Made by a program: the position numbers and the translations under genes
The notes under the pieces: model-generated
The model's input: the letters and a program-made list of their open reading frames with translations, nothing else
The model's database searches: none
Told to the model about the DNA's origin: nothing
Assembly (NCBI GenBank): GCA_028023455.1
Contig: JAQFVV010000152.1
Coordinates: 1,056,001 to 1,120,000, forward strand
Origin: Epiperipatus broadwayi
Lineage: Eukaryota > Onychophora > Udeonychophora > Euonychophora > Peripatidae
Length of the DNA stretch: 64,000 bases
Reading direction: 5' to 3'
Part shown: piece by piece, positions 37,120-49,495 of the stretch
How the letters are laid out: each line of letters opens with the position of its first letter
How positions within the stretch are numbered: position 1 is the stretch's first letter

Positions 37120-39000
37120 TTTCAAACCCCTTTACTTTAGTTGTAGTTAATGTGCATTTGAAGTAAAATGCTAAAAATTTTAGTTTTATGTTATAATTGA
37201 ATATAAATATTTAACCATATGTTAGTTACCATAGACTTATCAACTAAGTGATAATTTGAGAGTAGTAAAAAAATAAGATGTCGAATGTAAAGGAAATTTT
37301 TGTAGTTTATTGTTTGAAGTTTAGGGCTATCTTACTTCAGTTCCAAATGTTTATCAGAAGTGACTGATAACTGAAAACCATCTTGCAATAAAATGTAAAG
37401 ATTTTATTTTGGTTCATTATGTTAGTGTTAAAAATCTAATGTGTTTCCATAAGTCTATCAAGATGCTTTGATAGATGAGATGTGTCAGATTTGAAATTAG
37501 AAAATTATATTGTTATCTATTCTTATGTAAATTTTAACCACTGATGCTTAACGCACCCAGAACTTGTACTTGTAACAATTATAAGGAAATTAAATGTCTG
37601 CTTAACTATTTTTTTTATTTTGTTAATAAATGTTTCATTATTCAAAATAGGATTCAGAATTCTTCTTTAACATACATTCGTATTTCATATTTTCACACAT
37701 GCTCACACATTTACTTTATCTAATACGATACGATTGTACTTTTCATTTAATTTAATGATAAACATCCAGATAAGATGATGTTGATTTCATTGATCCAAAC
37801 ACTGTATGAGATGTCAATTATTTACTGATTTTCTAAAAAGGTTTTATCATTTAGTAATTGTTTAGATGATGAATTAATATCAAAATGTACCCGATTTCTT
37901 TCATTATCTAACTGCCATTATTTAGTTAGGGTATTGCTTAATTTACATCATTATTTTCATAATAGTAAATAGTAGTTGTTTAAAAGTAGATTTGAAATTA
38001 AGCTATGCAATAAATTAATTCCCTGAGATATTCAATTTTTAATTCAGATTAAATATTAAATTCAGTTAACTAGTTTAAATTAGCATATAATTAAAAGTTC
38101 AGTAATGTTAGGTTTATTTTATATTTAATTCCAAGTTACTACACAGTACAGTGATTAAATACTACATTTTAGTTATTAGTTTAATTTTCTAATATGATAG
38201 AGGTTGTTCAATGCATGTGGATGATGGGAAGGAGGTGAAGTATAGATTACAATTAGTTAATTTTAGATGGTAAAATTTTACCAATATAATTCTTATTTAT
38301 TTTAGAATTTGATAGATGTTTTATTTCCTTCCACATCTAATGTACATTTTACACCTCATAAACATCTGTATCCCTCAACTGAGCTAAGCTAAGCAAAACT
38401 TTATTTAAGAGCCTCATAAATAATTTTAGGATAAAGTTAAATCAATAGTTTATTCTATGATCCATAGAATTGGAACCCCCATGTATTTGTGTTTGTTAGT
38501 GATCGGTGATGAGGGGTTACAATATATATATATATATACATACAGTTCTTATATAGTTTTTAAAATATACTTTTTTTAAAGGTATATTATGTTTTTTGAA
38601 GTTTGCAAACTTATATAGTTGGAACCATGAATTATTTTATGTCTAATATTAAAAAATATATTATTTGTATTTCTAAAGATATTTTTACTAAAAATATATT
38701 AAAAAAAAGACTTACTATAATATTATCTATACAAATAAAATAAAAAATATTGAAATAAGCCATGTAGAAGCATATTTCATAAATTTGTGTTTTGGAAAAT
38801 TTTTCATTTATTATTGATGTATCTGAATTTCCTTTATACCATTAATTACATTTGCTTATCTTGAATTAAAATTGGTAGTAAAAATGTGGAATGTAAATTT
38901 TTTAAGCAGATAAATTGTTAATTCATCTTACATTATTGTTTAAAATTTTTATGATTTTTAAACAGCTACTTAATCCATCAATCATCTCATGAAACCCATT
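37120..39000. other. No recognisable feature
   Basis: AT-rich DNA with a short (TA)n tract at 38521-38536; no supportable gene. Confidence 0.45.
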
Positions 39001-39007
39001 TTTTTAT

Positions 39008-39260
39008 GCTTACACAAGCAGTTTGCACAGAGGCAAAACTCCTGTTGGAGGATTGCATTAGATCCTAATATCTAGGTACAGTGCTCTCAAATCTAAGTCT
39101 CCTGACTGATGAAAATAATAAGCTTAGAAATTAGTCTGGGAATATTGAATGAGTAAGCACAATATAGGAATTTTATGCACAAACCTTCCTACATCCATTG
39201 ATTACTCTCCTGTTTGCACTGAGTGACACTACTTCATGGAGTTTTGCCTCTGTGTAAGCT
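39008..39260 (+). mobile_element. Dispersed repeat family R1, copy 4, with terminal inverted repeats
   Basis: The R1 core (gttggaggattgcattagat onward) is bounded by an inverted repeat of about 30 bp: gcttacacaagc..gcacagaggcaaaactcc at 39008-39042 and ggagttttgcctctgtgtaagc at 39238-39259. These ends suggest R1 is a small DNA transposon (MITE). The other three copies have less obvious TIRs. Confidence 0.75.
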
Positions 39261-39269
39261 GCTACTTTT

Positions 39270-40845
39270 GATAAAAAAAATTACCAATCTTTGTTGAATA
39301 TATCCTTCTGTCATAATCAATATCATAGCAATACAATTTCTATTTATGCAGTATTTTAATGTTCAATTGAATATTAAACTTTTTATCATTAATTTTGAAT
39401 TCTATTAAATGGAGTCAACCAACATTAGGTAATAATAATTTTCAACTGCTTAACAATGTATTTTTAAAGAAAATAAATTTATATCTTAGTTTTTGCACAT
39501 AGAAGACAGATTTAATAGAGAAAATTAACATAATTTTAATTCACTCTGATCTGATACAATGCAATAGAAATTTTCATGATAAAAAAACAAAAAGTAGCAA
39601 AAAAAAAGAGGGGGGGGATTGTAACTTTTCGTGTTATGCTTGACAAAAAAAGGTATGTTTTAATTTGAAAACTTATTTTATATTTCAAACATTTTTATTT
39701 CAATGATATTTTCATTAATAGAAATAAAATATATTCAATTTTTATATGTACTAATATTTTTTAAGGATTAAAGCAATCTACATGACAAATTAATATACAG
39801 TCTTGGCAGGTTTTTTATTTTTTTATTTTTTGATATAAATTAAACATGAAATAAGTTTTAAAATTATTTTGCTTTTTTATACATTTTTAAAAAAAATTTT
39901 AGTGTTAGTTATTATAAAAAATAATCCATTTTTTTTATAAATTAAATTAAATTTAAGGTAATTTAAACTTAAGGGTATATTAATACAAAATTAAAATATT
40001 TTAAAATTCTCTTAGATTTAATCTTCTATAAAAAATAAATAAAGTTTAAACATAATTTAACTCAAGTCTCCTCTGTATCAGCTTGAAATTAATTGATGTG
40101 GCAAAGCATTTTAGTCAAACTCACTTTCAAGTAAACATGTAATAAATATATACATATATTTAGTGTTTAATTAGCTGTTTATATATTTAATTCTTCAAAT
40201 GAAATGAAAATTACTTAAAAATGAGTTTGATTAAAAGTTCCAGTTGTTTTAATTAAGGTATTGTTAAAATTACACTCAAGATTTAATATCAAATTGTCAC
40301 TTGTAATTTATATTTAAATAGAAAAATTGTCGCTTGTAATTATATTTAAATAGAAATAACACTACTATGTTCATTATCATATCAACTAATTTTCAGGTTA
40401 CTGATAATGTTGGTTATATCAAAAACATATGAGTAGTAAAGATAGATTAATATTTTTATCATTGACTTAAGAAGTTATAAATATTTCTACAGATGTCATA
40501 AGTTAAAGGACTATTATTTAAAATTGTTACAGACTTATGAATTATTAAATTAGTTACTTATGTATTTCAAGCAGAAGCGTATAGAAATGTGAATCCTATA
40601 TGTGTGTATAGTTATGCATCAGAGTCTTATTTATCTTTATTTGGATAATAGGAATGGCTTAATATGGTTAGAGGTAGATTATAAATAATCTAACACATGA
40701 CTTAGCAATTTATCATATTTCAAGTCAAATGAAACAACAGCTAAATCATGTAGTCTTCAATTTTACTTTTTATAATCACTATCTCTAGCAGCAGCAAATA
40801 AGCCATTTATATTTTGTGTTTGAAAAGGAAGAGGTTTAAAATATA
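39270..40845. other. No recognisable feature
   Basis: AT-rich DNA. A short tandem of about 35 bp (ttgtc.cttgtaatt..tatttaaatag) lies at 40295-40355. Nothing else is supportable. Confidence 0.45.
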
Positions 40846-40849
40846 CGTT

Positions 40850-41285
40850 TTAACCGGTTCTTATTTATGGATATGAAATTTGGACACTTAAGAAAAGAAC
40901 AGTATAGAGACTTCAGACCGTTCAATGAAGTATGGAGAGATGCATATTAAGAGTAACAAGAAGAGATTGAAAACAAAATACATGCATGAGAAAACAAACA
41001 GGTGTTACTGACATTATTAAAAAAGTAAAAGAATGAAGTGGAGTTGGGTCGAATATATTGCTAAAAATGATGGTAATAGATGGACTGCTGAAATCTTAAA
41101 CTAGATTCCAAGAGATTGTAAAAGGCCCAGAAAGAGACCGTGTGAGATGGATTGATGAAATAAGAGTGTGTGCTGGGGTATTGTGGAGTAAAGAAATTAC
41201 AATTCAGAGAAGATAGATTAAACTTGGAGAGATCTTCAACCTGCAATGGATTAGTAATGGTTGAAAATTTACAATGATGATGATT
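40850..41285 (+). mobile_element. RTE LINE 3' end, colinear copy
   Basis: The plus strand encodes, with stops, YGYEIWTLKKR, then MERCILRVTRRD, then a VTDII..VK segment, WSWVEYIAKN-like, then IPRDCKRPRKRP-like residues. It ends with a WSKEITIQRR-like remnant and tttacaatgatgatgatt as tail. It preserves the order that is inverted in the 23.1-23.5 kb insertion and so serves as its reference. 5'-truncated; inactive. Confidence 0.85.
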
Positions 41286-41289
41286 ACCC

Positions 41290-42705
41290 AAACAATAGGA
41301 AGTGAAATCTAGCTAAAATATATTAATACTGTTAAAAGAAATTACTACGTACTACCCATAAATAAATCTCATAATTTATATCTACATCTTTTATTCACAA
41401 AAATATTTGTCGTAATATATATATATATATGTTTCTGTGTGTGTGTCTGCATGAGTAATAAAAAGGTTAACTCTAAAAAATGTGTTAAAAGAAATAAAAT
41501 GTTTTCCTTTTGTAAATAATAGAAATTTAAATTTTAAATGCTTGTTTTATATAGATATAATGTCTAAATTAAAGTACTTTAGAAATTGAATAAATAGGTT
41601 CGTTATCTTTGTAGAAACTATATGGCATGTATATAGTAATTTTTAATTTATTTAGTAATTTAAATTATATATATATATTTAAATAAATTACTCTAAAGAT
41701 CATTCTGACTATCAAAATTTTTGTCTTGAACTAAATCACATACTGGAGATAACAAACAAAAATGTGAAGCTGCTTAAAATTGTGATCGAGAATCTATGGT
41801 CCTGAAAATGTAGTTTTAAAATTAAATAATAATAACTACAGAAGTGGAAGTAAAGGAAGAAGAATAAAAAAAAACTATTTAAAAATAAACAATTATGAAG
41901 ATAATTAAAGATGTCACTACTAAAACATCGTTTAAAAACACTGATCAATAATATTTCTAATGAAAATTAGCATATCACTAGATATTCTTTCCCAATATAA
42001 AAAAACCCTCCAAAACATTTTAATGCTATAAAATGTCTGGATTTTGCTTTAATTAAAGTGATTAAATGATTTGTCATTGTAAAGATCAAATGATCTCTGA
42101 GCTCTTGAACTGACAGAAGCATGTTGTGATTTACAGAATTATAGCTTTTGAATCTTCACTTTGCCATTGCATATTGATGGCTTTAGAATTCAAATTCAAA
42201 TGCTGGTTAAAATTTTTCAGATCATAAGATTATGACTTACAGCCAGCCTAATTTAACACCAAATTATTGGTGAATAAATGGATTTCTAACTATTAGGTAG
42301 AAGATAAAGATTCTAAGTTAGACTGTGTTAATCAAATGAAAGTTGATCTATTGTCTGTGCAAACAAAAATACTATTGGAACATTCTGTAGCCTTTACCAT
42401 TGGTGGAAGAGGTATTGTAATTTTAATGCAGACAATAATGCCATGGCTTATTTTTTTATTTTCAATAGAAATGGCAATTAAAAATTCATCATTGAAAATA
42501 AGAAATTTTCTAACACTTGCTTAAAACTTCCAATAAGACATGATCTAATATCAAATGAAGATTTCGAATCATGCTGAAAATTAATCTTGCACTATTTAGC
42601 CTGTTACATACAGTTCTTTTTGTACATTTACTTTTTTGTTTTCTAATAGTTAGGGACATTACTAATCAGAAATATTACCACTTCACACTTTTCTTTATTT
42701 TCACA
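41290..42705. other. No recognisable feature
   Basis: AT-rich DNA with (TA)n tracts near 41421 and 41668. The 62-codon frame at 42336-42524 shows no recognised motif. Confidence 0.45.
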
Positions 42706-42709
42706 TAAT

Positions 42710-42945
42710 ATCCTATAAATACAATTTATTCAAACTACTTCGAACACTTTTTAGAAAAAACTCTTTGTTTGTACATATATACATATACCTATGTTTCAAC
42801 TGTCCTGCAGTCTTCTTCAGATCCAGTTCATGATCTGAAGAAGACTGCAGGACAGTCAAAATGTAGGTATATGTATATATACAAATAAAAAGTTTAGCTA
42901 AAAAGTGTTCAAAATAGTTTGGATAAATTGTATTTATAACATTAC
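42710..42945. repeat. Palindromic Penelope-type end (two opposed hammerhead-like motifs)
   Basis: 42710-42825 pairs with the reverse complement of 42831-42945. Each arm carries CTGAAGAAGACTGCAGGACA facing outward from an atccagttcatgat centre. The minus arm continues GTTGAAACATAGG and the plus arm GTCAAAATGTAGG. In both, a 5-bp stem (gactg with caGtc/cagtt) and cagga loop can form between the CUGANGA-like and GAAA-like strands. Head-to-head ends of this sort fit the inverted pLTR layout of Penelope-like elements. Confidence 0.6.
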
Positions 42946-42949
42946 TAAT

Positions 42950-43635
42950 CATTGTGACATTGTAGTTTGTTTCTAATTATTTTAAAGAAAAATATTCAAT
43001 CTATAATCTCCAAATTAATTAGTATTAATGTATTAAATGCTAAGGAAATATGCTTTGATTTTTTTTAAATACAGAAAGAAACTTGTAGCAAGAAAATTGT
43101 ATGCTCATTACACTAAGAAACTTAAAAAAAAAAATCTATAATTTTTTTTATATTTTGATAATGCATCTAATTTTTTACCTTTTTTGACCTCATCCTGAGC
43201 TTTTTTTTTTACTGCATTAGTAATTTTGTTGTGTATATATGTTTTGTTGTCTAAAATGGTGTTTTTGGACTAATGAATAATTGAGATATAACTAAAGTAG
43301 CATAAAAACATTTATTGTATCTACTCTGTTTATAGTGATAATGTATTTCCGACTGTGTTATTAGTAGTGATTCAGCTTTGGGGCTGAAACAGTGTGTTCA
43401 AAAGTTTTACATTATTTAATTTGATTTCATAAGATTTGCTTTACCCTTCAGATTTTTTAGAATGTATTCTCCAATTCTTTTCTGGTTGTCTTGAAGGGGA
43501 ATTCTTTTTGAAGCAGAAGCTTCTAAATATCCCATGTGACTGCAATCTATATTTTAATACAAATATTCAGTGTGTGTATGTTGCTGAATATTAGACATGA
43601 AACAAGCTTTTTAGTGCTTTTACCACTGCTTAATT
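42950..43635. other. No recognisable feature
   Basis: AT-rich DNA downstream (in minus sense) of a gag relic; no frame could be assigned. Confidence 0.4.
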
Positions 43636-43639
43636 TTGT

Positions 43640-43935
43640 CAGTCTTTAAAGATATTTTTGTTTTGATCAACTTAATATTATGACTTTCTTTAATGGAATC
43701 CTGACTTTTATAATTTTAGCTAGAATTACCTGAGAAATTATAGAATTAAAAGTAATGCTGATCTTCAAATTGTGATTTTTTAGTTCACAAATCAAATGGT
43801 CTCTCAATGCCTTATTTAGAAAATTTTTGGCATTGTGGCTTAGTGCTAACGTTTTGAGTTCTATGGCAAAATCTCTACTGTTTTTTTCTTTTCTTTGAAT
43901 TTGCATGGTGAAATTATATTTATTAGCAGGGTTTT
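43640..43935 (-). pseudogene. Ty3/gypsy gag relic
   Basis: A 79-codon minus-strand frame (43667-43906), extended upstream by NKYNF-like residues, reads QIQRKEKNSRDFAIELKTLA, then NFLNKALRDHLICELKN. This pattern (Q+..ES..+F..EL+.LA......L...LRD..VCGL) is the conserved core of the Ty3/gypsy capsid domain (Retrotrans_gag). Nothing recognisable as pol lies beside it, so it is a solitary fragment. It lies 0.9 kb from the 3' end of the GPCR gene, on the same strand. Confidence 0.65.
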
Positions 43936-43939
43936 TTTT

Positions 43940-44775
43940 AATCTAAATCTAATGAGATGAAAGTATAGAAATTGGCTAAGAAAATAAAATTTTATGCGAT
44001 GCGATTCTATTCTACACTAATAAATATTACAAACCTTAACTCTAATTTTTAATTTAGTTTGCATTGAGAAAAAAAAGAATTTGGTTCATTTATATATTGG
44101 CCAATTTTTTGGATTTCCTTCATCAAAATCTTTTAGAAAACCAAATCTTAACCATTTTGACAAAATATTTTTTCTCTTTTTCCATCAAGGAGTGGGGGTC
44201 TTACTTTTTGACAGAAATGAAGTAACCGTTAATATTTGGTTGTTATATATATATTTCTTTTTTTTTTTAATTGAAAAACATTAATAATATTAGATACTGC
44301 CAATTTTTAATGGTGACAAAGATCTAATCAGTTCATTGGTACATCTTATCAACTAAATAAATTCTGAGCTGTCTATATATTTTGTTGCTGGGAAATATTT
44401 TCCAACTCATAAATAATTGAAATATAATGAAAGTAACATTTAAAATATTTAAATAAATAATATATTTATATCAGATAAAAGAGTGGCAAACTGTAGAAAT
44501 TACAGGATCAATTTATTTCTTCCGATACTTAAATGTCACGTGGCCTCTCCAATAATAAACCATTCCATCATTCATCAAAAATGATTATTGTGAGTAGTCT
44601 CATATTAAAAAATATTGCACAACAAAATAAATGCATATGATATATATATATTCAATGATATATTTAACAAATTATACATATTTAAATTACAAATTAAGTT
44701 ATTACTATCGTTTTACAGGTGTATTTTAAAATTCAATATTGTTTTATACTTATCATTAATATTCACTTTACGATT
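43940..44775. other. 3' flank of the GPCR gene, no further feature
   Basis: AT-rich sequence that includes the presumed 3' UTR of the minus-strand GPCR below 44781. The plus-strand frame at 44081-44284 has no motif. Confidence 0.4.
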
Positions 44776-44780
44776 AAGAT

Positions 44781-45809
44781 TTAACTTGTAGAATTTATAC
44801 TTTGAATGAAATTTTTTTGATTCTTAGTTTTTATACAAAGCATTTTCATTATAACTTTTTTGTAACCCGTTTGAAAAGATTTATTCGTAGCTCCATAAAC
44901 GTATCCGTTAATACTACTATTGCATACAGCTATCCACGTAGAAGCACAATATAAAGGTTGCGGCACGACCATATTTCGTTTAAAATAAACCATAGTGCCA
45001 TAAGGTCCCCAGAACAGTAAAAATAAACAATATACAGTGAATAGTGTTTTGAAAAGATTAGTATCTTGTTTTTTAAAAGTTGGTGCATTTGATTGTCCAG
45101 TAGAAATTCGTTTTTTACTTTTAAAAATTGTTAAAAATAATCTAATATAAAAAATACAACAAACACTTAAAGGAATAATTATTCCAAATGTCATGAGATA
45201 TATAGTATAAGATAAACTGAAAGTTTGATTATATGTACACATATAATTTTCAGGGTCATATGTATGTTTTCCCCACTTAAAAAATGGAAATATGGAATGA
45301 AGAGATGCTACAAGCCAAATTAATACAATCATAAGTATTATATTTTTTTTGGTGAAGGTTTGCACGTAAAACATACTATGAGCGACTTGATAATAACGAT
45401 CTACTGCTATAAATGTAAGACTAAGGATAGATGTCGCACAAGTCTGAACTGTAAAAAAGCCAACTATTTCACAAAATTTTCCTAAAGCATTGTCACCTAC
45501 AATTACATTTAATAACATTGATGGAGCTATAAATATCGTTACAAGAAGATCGGCTAAGGTAAGATTTACAACGAACGCATTTCCAAAGCGTTTGAGATGT
45601 TTATCGTAAACAATCGCTCCTAAAGTTAAAGTATTTCCAATAATTCCAGATATAATTATCATTGATAATACGGCCACTTCAATATTCCACGGTTGCCAAT
45701 ACTTTAAACAAGTTATAAGAAATGACGTATTAACATTATCAAAATATTGTCGAGCAAGCCAACCATAGTTTGAATGATCACATTGTTCTTTAGACATTAT
45801 CGCTTCCAT
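44781..45809 (-). CDS. Melatonin-receptor-like class A GPCR, single exon
   Basis: A complete 342-codon frame without introns encodes a seven-helix rhodopsin-family receptor for the plasma membrane. Landmarks: GN in TM1 (residues 59-60), NLTLAD in TM2 (Asp87), Cys113 at the top of TM3 and Cys191 in the second extracellular loop (expected disulfide), DRY at 137-139, Trp165 in TM4, Pro213 in TM5, FWGP in TM6 (266-269), and in TM7 NSSINGYVY (297-305), where the usual NPxxY proline is glycine. The melatonin-receptor group has NAxxY there, and the YDPENYMCTYNQT loop also resembles it. Sequons at Asn27 and Asn194 face outward. The ligand cannot be inferred; many invertebrate receptors of this type are orphans. 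Met1 is the first in-frame start; Met5 is an alternative. It is the only intact protein gene in the window and is much less AT-rich than its surroundings. Confidence 0.92.
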   Translation of the reverse strand: MEAIMSKEQCDHSNYGWLARQYFDNVNTSFLITCLKYWQPWNIEVAVLSMIIISGIIGNTLTLGAIVYDKHLKRFGNAFVVNLTLADLLVTIFIAPSMLLNVIVGDNALGKFCEIVGFFTVQTCATSILSLTFIAVDRYYQVAHSMFYVQTFTKKNIILMIVLIWLVASLHSIFPFFKWGKHTYDPENYMCTYNQTFSLSYTIYLMTFGIIIPLSVCCIFYIRLFLTIFKSKKRISTGQSNAPTFKKQDTNLFKTLFTVYCLFLLFWGPYGTMVYFKRNMVVPQPLYCASTWIAVCNSSINGYVYGATNKSFQTGYKKVIMKMLCIKTKNQKNFIQSINSTS

Positions 45810-45849
45810 AACAAGATGATTATCTAAAAAAGTTTAGTTTATGAATATT

Positions 45850-47370
45850 CATGGTTATACATTTAGTATTTTAAGCCTAATTAAAAATTATTTGTTTAAA
45901 AATATAAAAATTAAGATGCTTTTTGAAAAAAAAAAATCTAATGAAAGACACGCGAACTTCATTGTAAAGATTCAAATTACTTCTACATTTATCAAACTGC
46001 TGTCACTTTTCTTAAGACAAAAACCATTTTTAATCTAATTTATTTAATACGCGATAAATTAAAGTAGCGTTGCTATAAGCAAATATTTAAACAGAATTTA
46101 AATTATAGACTGAAAAAAATAACTTCATATCTGAGAATAACTAAAGTCAAGCAGAGGATTTATTTTTATAAAATGTTGACATTTGTTAAAAACAAAAATG
46201 GAACACACAAACAATATATATATATTAAGAAAATGAAGATGTTATTACGAGGCATATTCACAACTTACAAACTGGATTTGACAGAACATTGCTTTTTATC
46301 TGCCGTATTATTGATATCAATTTCAAAACTAAGAGATTAAAGTTGAACAATCTTTGAATAACCAATTTCAGAAACACTGAAGATCAATAAAAGAAAAGGG
46401 ATTGCTCAGCTATCTTTCCAATTGGTGGTAGTGAAAGTTATAATGGTTTTCTTTTCTAGTTGATAATTAGATATTCATTTGCTATCTACTGTTTTAAAAG
46501 TTCAGTAGGACTGAATAAGGTTGAAAGTTCAAAGAAAAATTATAAACCGGATTTTTCTTTCACATTTCCTTATCTCCATTCAAATACAGATCATAAAATA
46601 AGGCAGATAAACATATGTCCATTGCATCGTGAGAATCTTTTTATTAGTCAATAAATGCTATCTACTATTGAGAATATGGTAAACAAAAATTGGTTTCACT
46701 TTGATTATAATGCAAAACTATCATTTGATAGCTAAAAAAATAAAAGTTTTTAAATCTAAAAATCCACTGCAGGGCAAAAGTATCTTCAGCAATCTCTCAT
46801 AGAAAAACAATAAAGAAGAAAGCAGTGCTTACCAGACTTGGCAATTTCTGAGTATTAAGTTTTGAGCTGTTTTACCATCCTGTGATCAATACTGAATATA
46901 AGCAAGCCATAAGCCTATAAAATTTCACTTGGTTCACATTTAAATTCCAGATCATATGGATAGAAGATTCACCATAAAGCCCTATCAACTGACAGAAATC
47001 CAACATTGCTATAAAAAAATCCATGATCCAACAACTTAGGTAAAAATATAAATAAATTTGGAATGTTTTGGGCATCATTTTAAAATATGAATTTAAAAAA
47101 ACTTGCAGATGTATGACAGGGGTAACAAAATTGATAATAATAAACAATAGTTTCATCTTACAAACAAAAATAAAGCAAATAGAGGGTTAATAAGTTTTGC
47201 AAAATCAATTTTTTATTACCATTACATTTCTATTATAGTGATACATCAATTATATAACTGTTTAGATTAATGGAGTTTGCAAGAAGACCTAGAAACAAAA
47301 TTATAAATTAAGCATGTGAAGCTAAAAGAAAATATAAGCATGCTCAATATCCTATAAAATATATTGAAAT
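45850..47370. other. 5' flank of the GPCR gene, no further feature
   Basis: The promoter of the minus-strand GPCR should lie at its start, but no convincing core element could be chosen in such AT-rich DNA. Frames of 60-94 codons (45841-46038, 46460-46654, 46872-47156) show no motif. Confidence 0.4.
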
Positions 47371-48358
47371 AGGTATGTGATTTTCCACATTGGTGTGACA
47401 TTTAAAAAAAAAAAATTAAAACTCTCTTGTCAAAGAATGTATTGCACATAATGCAAATAGATAAAAGATTTTAAAAAAAGTTAGGCAATTATAGTGTTAT
47501 GCAAATTAGTCACTCACAATTAAAGTGTTATGCAAATTAATCTATCCAAAAAAAAAAAAACAAGCAAAACCTATATAAAATTAATTTTTCTTATTTCATT
47601 TATTGTGGATTCTCATTTTATTAAAATATCAGAACCCATTATGCTCAGTGAGTAAATTTTGTATTCTCATTCGATTAAAATGACATTGGAACTCATTATG
47701 CTTAATAAGTAAAAGGATGCAAAACCATCACCTCCTAATCTAATCTGGACATCTGAAAATTTTTATATGATTTTGAGTTGATCTGTTAAAATGAAGAAAC
47801 AATGCCTATTTCAAATTGCAAAGTGGAAGTTGTTAAAGTATACTATGGAATATATAAACTGTTTAATACTTGCCATTGGAAGAAACAAACTAAGGTTAAC
47901 TTGCTTTATAAGTTCTACATTTACAAGAATTATTTAGATTTTATCTTCGTATTTAATACTAATGTGCTATTCATCTTACCTTATGAATTATTGAAAGCTG
48001 GAAGCAAAATATTAAAAAAAAACGTTTAATTAAAGTTAGTTGCATTTTAATGCAGGTGAATTTAAAAAAAAGATTTGCTCTCTATTATATATGGTAACAC
48101 TTTGTAAAGAAGTTTTCTTTGAATACATGTTAACCAAATGTTATTTTGTAGAAATTGTCTGTTAAAAAAATATATTTATTTTAAATATAATATATGCACA
48201 TGTAAATTATCCAAGTGTTAAATAATTAAAATAAATTTATTATTAATAGTTTTAAGTTAATAATTTAATCCTCTCTATCATATTCATTTGTTATAGTCAA
48301 TCCTATGGTTGATTGCTGAGAATTACATTTTGTTGCATTTTGTGTAGATGAGCTAATA

Positions 48359-48402
<44 letters not shown>
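48359..48402. repeat. (TA)n microsatellite inside the 5' LTR
   Basis: About 21 perfect TA units, absent from the corresponding place in the 3' LTR (near 58540). Confidence 0.97.
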
Positions 48403-48404
<2 letters not shown>

Positions 48405-48789
48405 TCATTTGTTTACTGCAAAATAGTTTAAATATACCTGTATCCATTTGGGGTAATTAATTCCTATTTTGTTTTGGTAAATTACAGATGGGACTCAAAA
48501 TGAACTTGTAATTTTATTATATTATGATTCAGACCTAAAAATTGCAATTCCTTATAGTTGCTTTTGACTGCTGTAGAAAGGTATAACAGTTATGTTTATC
48601 CCATATTAAGTATATCCATGTGTTGATACTAAGAAATGTATGAGTAAAATATAAGCCTATTTGTATGTAGAGTTATATTTTGTTTGGGAAAGTTCAGAGT
48701 TCAATTTATAGCAAATGTACTTAATCAATATAATTAAAAATTAAGATTAAATTTAGCAAAGAAACTTTGGACATTTTATAAATAATTAT

Positions 48790-49495
48790 TGTTTCCCCAA
48801 AAAACCCCTTCTCCCAATAATTGTTTTCGGCAATCAAATGTAAAATAAAAGTAACGTAAATTATTATTTAATCATTCACAAAAACACCCCTCCCACTATT
48901 TGTTGTTGGAAATCAAATGTAAACCAATAAAAGTAAAGCAAATTATTTTTAAACATAATTCAAATTACTATTTAAACATACACCAAAAAAGACCCACTCT
49001 TGTCAATAAAAATTAAAGAAACAATTATTATTGTCCCATTGTCAAAAATATTATTTGGGAAACCAAAATAATTTATAAATGAAAGAAAGTCAAATCGGTT
49101 GTCAATCAAATGTAACTAATAAAGTAACTTAAATTTTTATTTAAACACACACACAAAAAAACCCTTTCTCCCAATAATTGCTGTTGGCAATCAAATGTAA
49201 AAATAAAAGTAACAGTAAATTATTTAATCATACACAAAAACACCCCTCCCTCTAATTGTTGTCCATCAAATGTAAACCCATAAAAGTAATGTAAATTATT
49301 ATTTAAAGATACATAAAAAAAACCTGTTCTCTCTTTAATTTTGTGAATCAAATTTTAAAAAACAGTAATATTATTTAAAAAACAAATTACTATTTGAACA
49401 TATACCAAAAAAGGTCCTCTTTTCAATAAAGATTAAAAAACAACTATTATTATCCCATTGTCAAAAATATTATTTGGGAAAAATATTTTAGAAAA
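48790..49495 (+). repeat. Higher-order minisatellite in the 5' LTR
   Basis: A basic unit of about 65-90 bp (cccttctcccaataattg, then caatcaaatgtaaa, taaaagtaa, aaattattatttaa) is repeated several times. It is organised into two super-units of about 350 bp, each ending with a block containing cccattgtcaaaaatattat (49031 and 49454). The 3' LTR has no counterpart, so the array arose after the LTRs were made. Confidence 0.85.
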
